This document shows, in pieces, positions 6,207 through 9,807 of a DNA stretch of 9,807 bases. Source of the DNA: Erysipelotrichaceae bacterium (lineage in GTDB: Bacteria; Bacillota_I; Bacilli_A; Erysipelotrichales; Erysipelotrichaceae); the NCBI GenBank assembly GCA_027449005.1, contig DAIDML010000264.1:1-9807 (forward strand), written 5' to 3'. How positions within the stretch are numbered: the stretch's first letter is position 1; the number at the start of each line of letters is the position of its first letter. The notes below the pieces were generated by a model, which saw only the letters and a list, made by a program, of their open reading frames with translations, was not told where the DNA came from and searched no databases. Position numbers and translations under genes: made by a program.

Positions 6207-7102
6207 ATGGTGTGTTGTGTCCATTGTTCACTTAAGGCCCATAATCCTTTTTGCAGTGAATTGTCTTTAGCCAAAGCACTCATCTTACTTGTTTTGATCT
6301 CTTCTTTACTAAAGAATGATCCTGGTCCAAAGAAATCATTCGCTTGGGCTTGAGGGTGAAGTGCCGCCATGATTAGTGGCTTTGCTCCTTGTTTTGCGCT
6401 TGGTATGATCTTACCAAAGAGGGGTTTCATCCATTTCATGAATGAACTGGTTTCAACTTTATCAAACAAGGATGTCATCGCAATCCCTGGATGAGCACTG
6501 ATCGCAATGATGTGCTTATCATTATGTTTCATTCTATCATTGAACTCATGAGTAAAGAGTAAATTGGCTAATTTACTTTGTGCATATGCTTTAAATGAAT
6601 GATAAGGCTGGGCGTTAAAAAAGGGATCTTTAAGATCCAATGTTCCATTCATGTGGGCCATGGAGGAAACATTGATGATACGTGCTGAAGGATTAAAATG
6701 AGGGATTAATAATGCTGTTAGTTTGAAATGTCCAATATGGTTAACCCCTAATTGCATTTCAAATCCTTCTTGGGTGGTAGCATATGGGATTGCCATAACG
6801 CCCGCATTATTGAAGAGAACATCGATTTTCGGGTATTCAGATAGTATGGCATGTGCAAACGTTTCAATGCTTGCGAATGAACTTAAGTCACACACGAGCA
6901 TATCAATTCTTGAATGAGGGAATAAGGTTTTAATCTTTGCTTAGGCTTGATTTAAGCGAACAAGTGAGCGACCGCATCCAATCACATTAGCTCCTTTTGA
7001 AGCGAAGTAGAGCGCTATTTCATACCCTAATCCAGCGTTGGCTCCAGTGATTAAAACAGTCTTATCTTCACACTTAATAGCGTTTAGGTCTGAGAACTTC
7101 AT
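6194..7102 (-). pseudogene. Short-chain dehydrogenase/reductase, interrupted by in-frame TAA
   Basis: The frame starts at the ATG at 7102-7100, preceded by GGAGG at a good distance, and runs for 303 codons including the final TAG, with one TAA at 6943-6941 (codon 54). The N-terminal piece has the T-G-A-N-A-G-L-G nucleotide loop (19-26). After the TAA the same frame continues AKIKTLFPHSRIDMLVCDLSS, then N-N-A-G (98-101), N-V-S-S (144-147) and catalytic Y173-x-x-x-K177, all in expected places for a retinol-dehydrogenase/WWOX-like SDR of about 300 residues. So there is one gene with a single nonsense codon, not a frameshift or two genes. Translation restarting at Met68 would lack the coenzyme-binding loop and be inactive. 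The intact enzyme would reduce a carbonyl or oxidise an alcohol with NAD(P)(H); its substrate is unknown. It is divergent from the nitroreductase. Confidence 0.85.
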
Positions 7103-7143
7103 AACTTTCCTCCAGTATGTTACACTATGATTGAACACGCATT

Positions 7144-7150
7144 AAAGGAG
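7144..7150 (+). promoter_or_regulatory. RBS fixing the nitroreductase start
   Basis: AAAGGAG lies six bases before the ATG at 7157. It selects this start over the upstream in-frame ATG at 7127, which has no ribosome binding site. The 54-base gap to the divergent SDR gene must hold both promoters. TTCATA (7098-7103), 17 bases, TACACT is a weak candidate for the plus strand. Confidence 0.7.
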
Positions 7151-7156
7151 AATCAC

Positions 7157-7912
7157 ATGAACACAACCATACAAACCCTATTAAATCATAAAACAATACG
7201 TTCGTATCTTAATAAGCCTATTTCGAATGAAATATTTGAGGTATTAATGGAAGTAGCAAATCGTACAGCCTCATCCAGTGGCATGCAACAAGCTTCCATT
7301 ATCCACGTTGTCGATCAAAGTAAGAAAGAAATCATTGCACAAGTGTGTAAACAAGACTATGTTGCGCAAGCTCCTGTTTTGTTAATCTTTGTGGTTGATC
7401 AACACCGCAATCATCACATTGCCATGGAAGTGTCAAACCAAGCCAATCAAACCAATGATGTTGATCGCTTCTTTCAAGGCTTTACCGATGCAGCCTTAAT
7501 GGCTCAAAGTGTGGTTACTGCAGCAGAGTCATTGGGTTTAGGAACGACTTATTTAGGGGCAATCCACAATGATGATGAAACTGTTATAAAAGCACTTAAC
7601 CTTCCTCATTTAACCTATCCTGTAGTAGGATTACTCATTGGATACACTCACATTGAACCTACACTTAAACCACGATTATCAACTTCACTTCGAGTGTTTA
7701 AGGATGAATATGTTTCATATACAGAATATATGCCACAACTTAAAGCCATGGATGAAGCCATGTCAAACTACGTTGATACACGCAACCCTTCAAGAACCAT
7801 GGCTCCATTCACACAACAAGTGAGTGAAAGAATGAATTATGCCAATCCTTTACGTCTAAGAATGGGGCAAAATATTCTTAAACAAGGATTTAGTTTCAAT
7901 TTGGACGAATAA
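7157..7912 (+). CDS. NfsA/FRP-type NADPH-dependent nitroreductase or flavin reductase
   Basis: A 251-residue protein of the oxygen-insensitive nitroreductase superfamily, NfsA/flavin reductase P branch, which binds FMN as a homodimer and reduces nitro compounds, quinones or flavins with NAD(P)H. The opening HKTIRSYLNKPISNE with R15-S16, the ASSSGMQQASII segment (38-49) that contacts FMN, the central A-A-x-S-L-G-L-G-T-x-Y-L-G-A (132-145) and V-V-G-L-L-I-G (160-166) followed by L-K-P-R-L-S (175-180) are all family features. The C-terminal 60 residues form the extra helical region typical of the NfsA branch. Length is close to the usual 240-250. The gene has its own strong RBS and is followed by a hairpin. 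It is divergently oriented from the broken SDR gene, and no regulator lies nearby. The physiological substrate is not readable. Confidence 0.9.
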   Translation: MNTTIQTLLNHKTIRSYLNKPISNEIFEVLMEVANRTASSSGMQQASIIHVVDQSKKEIIAQVCKQDYVAQAPVLLIFVVDQHRNHHIAMEVSNQANQTNDVDRFFQGFTDAALMAQSVVTAAESLGLGTTYLGAIHNDDETVIKALNLPHLTYPVVGLLIGYTHIEPTLKPRLSTSLRVFKDEYVSYTEYMPQLKAMDEAMSNYVDTRNPSRTMAPFTQQVSERMNYANPLRLRMGQNILKQGFSFNLDE

Positions 7913-7975
7913 AAAGGGGCTGTAACGAAATAAACATTCAGACATGATGTTTATGGAGTGAACAGCTCCTTTTTT
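7911..7975. terminator. Large nested inverted repeat, probable terminator
   Basis: Outer arms AAAAAGGGGCTGT (7911-7923) and ACAGCTCCTTTTTT (7962-7975) pair with one mismatch. Inner arms TAAACAT and ATGTTTA (7931-7937 and 7948-7954) pair perfectly with a 10-base loop. The outer right arm ends in six T, so it can terminate the nitroreductase transcript; the A run on the left serves the minus strand. The 65-base structure is larger than the simple hairpins elsewhere in the window and could also be a remnant of a small mobile element. Confidence 0.6.
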
Positions 7976-8055
7976 GTATTTTGCTTTAATCAATGATGAT
8001 GTATCGTCATAACTTCGTTTTTAAACTGTTAAAAGGCCCTGTTCATGGATTTATG

Positions 8056-8103
8056 CGCACTCAAAAAGAATACCCGATATAAAAGTGTAGTTAGTTGAGT
8101 GCG
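8056..8103. repeat. Inverted repeat around the transposase stop codon
   Basis: CGCACTCAA (8056-8064) and TTGAGTGCG (8095-8103) are perfect 9-bp inverted arms separated by 30 bases. The right arm is inside the last codons of the transposase gene (stop at 8093-8091). It may act as a weak terminator or as part of the element's end. Confidence 0.5.
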
Positions 8104-9635
8104 GTAGTAAGTATACTTCGCTGTTTTTTCGCGTGATATTTCTTAAGGTTATACCCAATTAACACTAGGGCAATCTCTGTGCAAACTTTTTTCTTTCCAC
8201 GACGACGTATTCGAGTGTATTCACAATTAGCTTTGATGTCTCCAAAAGCTCCTTCAACTTCAATGGAGCGTTGAATACGATATCGAATACCTTCTTCACT
8301 TGTCAGAAACCGCTTCGCTTCTTCTTGAAATTGAGTCATAACGACATCTTTACTGATTTTATGAGGCACCCCTTGTGCCTTAAGTGAATCATTAAAGGAT
8401 TCATGAACATACATCTGTTTAATTTGAAGATAGTTCTGGACAGTCTTATGATAATCATGAGAGTAACGGTACACATGTCCTGAGGCACTGATGAGCGTAT
8501 CTTTATCCTCTTTCATGTGCTTAATATAAAATTCTTTCTTCTTAAATGAGGATTCATCTTCTTTAGAAAACATGGAATATTTCATAGAAAGACTCATATC
8601 GTGAGTGAGGTTATAAAAGTAATTATCATAACTTCCATAGCCCGCATCGGCGATGGGATGTTGTGGATAAAATCCATACCGCTTTTTAAATGATTCGAAG
8701 AAAGGGATCCAGGTTAAGGTGTCGGTTGGATTAGGAAAGACACCATAGTGAAGAATGTATTCATCACTGACTCCAATCTGAATATTATAGTAAGGTTTTA
8801 AGATCCCACTCTTACTGTAGTAATCTTCTTTTCCATGCATGAAGGTTGCATCATGATCACTCTTAGAATAACTATTGCGGTCTTGGCATATGAGAAGGTG
8901 TTCTTCGTATTCCTTTAACTTATGATAAGCTTCATTAAGTTGGTCATAGTGACGTTGAAGAGGGCTTTTGTGACGTCCTTTCCCACGGACTAGCAGGGTG
9001 CCTTCACTCTCAAACACGTTCTCACACCACTGTAGGATGCTTATCAAATCCGTTGAATGATAGGTTTCCTTCAGCGAAATTTCGTAGTGAAACGTGTTAG
9101 AAAAAGTTTGAAGAAGTCGATTCAGTTTAAGAAACAATAACGATTGATAATTGAGAATCGACTTCTTCCAGACAAAAGAAAATTTATTCGCATTCGCTTC
9201 AATTTTCGTGCCATCGGCATAAAGCACCGATGTGTCAACGGAGTCCTTTTCGATCAGACATCGATTAACGTGAGTAAAGATGTCTTCAATAGAATGAGTG
9301 AGTTTGGTGTCAATGAAACGTTGAAAAGCCATGAAACTAGGAGTCTCACCTTGAGCCAAATACATAAAACGAACATCAACTTTACACGCTTTCTCCAACG
9401 CTCTCAAACTTCGAATGTTTTCCATAAATCCAAATAGGATGACATGAATCATCATCTCTGCACTGTATTCACTTCGTCCTTTGGTAGAAGATTGAATAAA
9501 CTGGGAGAGATTCAGTCCGCCAACGACTTCTTTAAAACTAATGACGGGATCACGTTCATCTATTTTGTGTTCTAAATTGACTGGTAAAATGAGCTGAGTT
9601 GGTTTATACTCTAATTGTAATTTGAGGTTTTGCAT
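8091..9635 (-). CDS. IS1182-family transposase (DDE type)
   Basis: A 514-residue protein with the two-part architecture of IS1182-type transposases. The N-terminal DUF772-like domain (about 35-115) includes the YSAEMMIHVILFGFMENIRS and SFMAFQRFID segments. The DDE nuclease domain then carries D141 (YADGTKIEANANK), D330 (IADAGYGSYDNY) and E461 (VEGAFGDIK). The ARF-like segment DATFMHGKEDYYSKSG followed by YNIQIGVSD (284-292) and the basic RIRRRGKKK near the C-terminus are also family hallmarks. It cuts and pastes the element by DNA transesterification. There is no frameshift or internal stop, and all catalytic residues are present, so the copy may be active. A TATAAT (minus strand, 9647-9642) lies six bases before the ATG with no Shine-Dalgarno, so the message may be leaderless and weakly expressed. 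Confidence 0.9.
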   Translation of the reverse strand: MQNLKLQLEYKPTQLILPVNLEHKIDERDPVISFKEVVGGLNLSQFIQSSTKGRSEYSAEMMIHVILFGFMENIRSLRALEKACKVDVRFMYLAQGETPSFMAFQRFIDTKLTHSIEDIFTHVNRCLIEKDSVDTSVLYADGTKIEANANKFSFVWKKSILNYQSLLFLKLNRLLQTFSNTFHYEISLKETYHSTDLISILQWCENVFESEGTLLVRGKGRHKSPLQRHYDQLNEAYHKLKEYEEHLLICQDRNSYSKSDHDATFMHGKEDYYSKSGILKPYYNIQIGVSDEYILHYGVFPNPTDTLTWIPFFESFKKRYGFYPQHPIADAGYGSYDNYFYNLTHDMSLSMKYSMFSKEDESSFKKKEFYIKHMKEDKDTLISASGHVYRYSHDYHKTVQNYLQIKQMYVHESFNDSLKAQGVPHKISKDVVMTQFQEEAKRFLTSEEGIRYRIQRSIEVEGAFGDIKANCEYTRIRRRGKKKVCTEIALVLIGYNLKKYHAKKQRSILTTALN

Positions 9636-9641
9636 ATCTTA

Positions 9642-9647
9642 ATTATA
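9642..9647 (-). promoter_or_regulatory. Consensus -10 box close to the transposase start
   Basis: The minus strand reads TATAAT six bases before the ATG at 9635, with no recognisable -35 at the standard distance and no Shine-Dalgarno. The layout is the same as at the GNAT gene (1535-1540). Confidence 0.4.
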
Positions 9648-9672
9648 TCAAAAAGCCGAGGTTCCTCTGTTG

Positions 9673-9807
9673 TTTCGGGTATTTTATTGTGATCCTTATG
9701 CTTCCTTTCAAAAAGGTGGCTGTGAGAGAAACCATGAATTTGTTCGTTATGTCATTAAAAAAGGAGATAGCTTTGACTTCTTTCATCAAGATGAAATTGA
9801 TCAACTA
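9673..9807 (+). pseudogene. IS30-family transposase, C-terminal fragment
   Basis: The plus-strand frame reads FRVFYCDPYASFQKGGCERN and then HEFVRYVIKKGDSFDFFHQD to the window end. This is the last third of the catalytic domain of IS30-type transposases: V-F-Y-C-D-P-Y, the catalytic Glu in the x-x-E-R-N-H-E segment, then F-V-R-x-x-x-x-K-G and a final helix with D-E-I. The frame runs back to a TAA at 9640-9642, but no IS30-like residues precede about 9673, and the earlier catalytic D residues are missing. The 5' part is therefore not here, and the gene runs out of the window to the right. It abuts the IS1182-type element. The left flank of that element shows no matching 5' part, so this is not a simple insertion into an intact IS30 copy. 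Confidence 0.75.

Larger units (their letters stand above)
8056..9660 (-). mobile_element. IS1182-family insertion sequence (ends approximate)
   Basis: An element built around the transposase at 8091-9635. Its exact ends are unresolved. On the right it must end before about 9675, where IS30-type coding sequence begins. On the left it extends some tens of bases past the transposase stop at 8091. I could not find a convincing pair of terminal inverted repeats or a target duplication; a 9-bp inverted match, AATACCCGA at 8069-8077 and TCGGGTATT at 9675-9683, is a weak candidate. The left boundary given is the outer arm of an inverted repeat around the transposase stop. Confidence 0.5.

Noticed and set aside
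6723..6917. 64-codon plus-strand open frame opposite the SDR gene
   Set aside because: It is antisense to the conserved NNAG region of the dehydrogenase, with no ribosome binding site.
627..6943. Reassignment of TAA to a sense codon
   Set aside because: TAA is the normal terminator of hisE, nitroreductase, the lipoprotein, the HD protein, the alcohol dehydrogenase and the transposase, so two internal TAA codons are better explained by mutation or error.
7638..7823. 61-codon alternative-frame open frame within the nitroreductase gene
   Set aside because: It overlaps conserved nitroreductase coding on the same strand and shows no independent start signal.
9144..9437. 97-codon plus-strand open frame inside the transposase gene
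   Set aside because: It is the antisense shadow of the conserved transposase region around D141 and has no start signals.
8069..9683. AATACCCGA/TCGGGTATT as terminal inverted repeats of the IS1182-type element
   Set aside because: The right copy lies within the R-V-F codons of the IS30-type fragment, and a 9-bp inverted match can arise by chance in flanks of this size; it is kept only as a weak candidate.
1..9807. Circular molecule, since TTGATCA occurs at both window ends
   Set aside because: A shared 7-mer is far too short, and the flanking genes (HisI on the left, IS30 transposase on the right) do not join into one reading frame.
1..9807. CRISPR array, tRNA, rRNA, riboswitch or phage genes
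   Set aside because: No regularly spaced repeats, cloverleaf, ribosomal RNA segments, long structured leaders or phage-like genes were seen on either strand; all gaps between genes are under 200 bases.

Overview
The window is about 9.8 kb of AT-rich, gene-dense bacterial DNA that looks like a low-GC Bacillota genome, possibly near Erysipelotrichia or the Mollicutes-related lineages; the lineage is a guess. TGA is an ordinary stop codon here (it ends the malic enzyme, DUF2087 and GNAT genes), so this is not a code-4 mycoplasma. Ribosome binding sites are mostly canonical (AAAGGAG, GGAGG), and promoters and hairpin terminators have the usual Bacillota form. The content is housekeeping and accessory metabolism, with mobile DNA at the right end.

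Layout. Positions 1-84 (minus) encode an internal piece of HisI, and 80-322 (plus) encode HisE lacking its N-terminus. The two face away from each other across a small palindrome, which marks a rearrangement or a chimeric junction. Next come a VOC/glyoxalase-like gene broken by one in-frame TAA (369-731), overlapped by a DUF2087 gene (728-1042). Three minus-strand genes follow: a GNAT acetyltransferase (1043-1528), a small membrane-anchored protein of unknown function (1610-1978) and an iron-type alcohol dehydrogenase of the butanol dehydrogenase/YqhD group (2040-3200). A compact divergent promoter region (3201-3311) separates the dehydrogenase from an acidic lipoprotein of unknown function (3312-4391). 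Then an HD-domain hydrolase (4483-5004) and an NAD(P)-malic enzyme (5024-6184) form a likely two-gene operon. A minus-strand short-chain dehydrogenase, again interrupted by one in-frame TAA (6194-7102), is divergent from an NfsA-like nitroreductase (7157-7912).

Right end. A hairpin-rich gap (7913-8090) leads to an apparently intact IS1182-type transposase (8091-9635, minus). This abuts the 3' part of an IS30-type transposase (about 9673 to the window end, plus).

How it fits together. No single multi-gene system is visible. The alcohol dehydrogenase, malic enzyme, nitroreductase and SDR are all NAD(P)H-linked, consistent with a fermentative metabolism, but only HD plus malic enzyme and VOC plus DUF2087 look co-transcribed. 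I found no convincing new defence, mobile or biosynthetic system. The most informative signals are the inverted HisI/HisE junction, two otherwise intact genes each with one in-frame TAA in a similar context, and hairpin terminators built over stop codons, two of which share the same 10-bp core.
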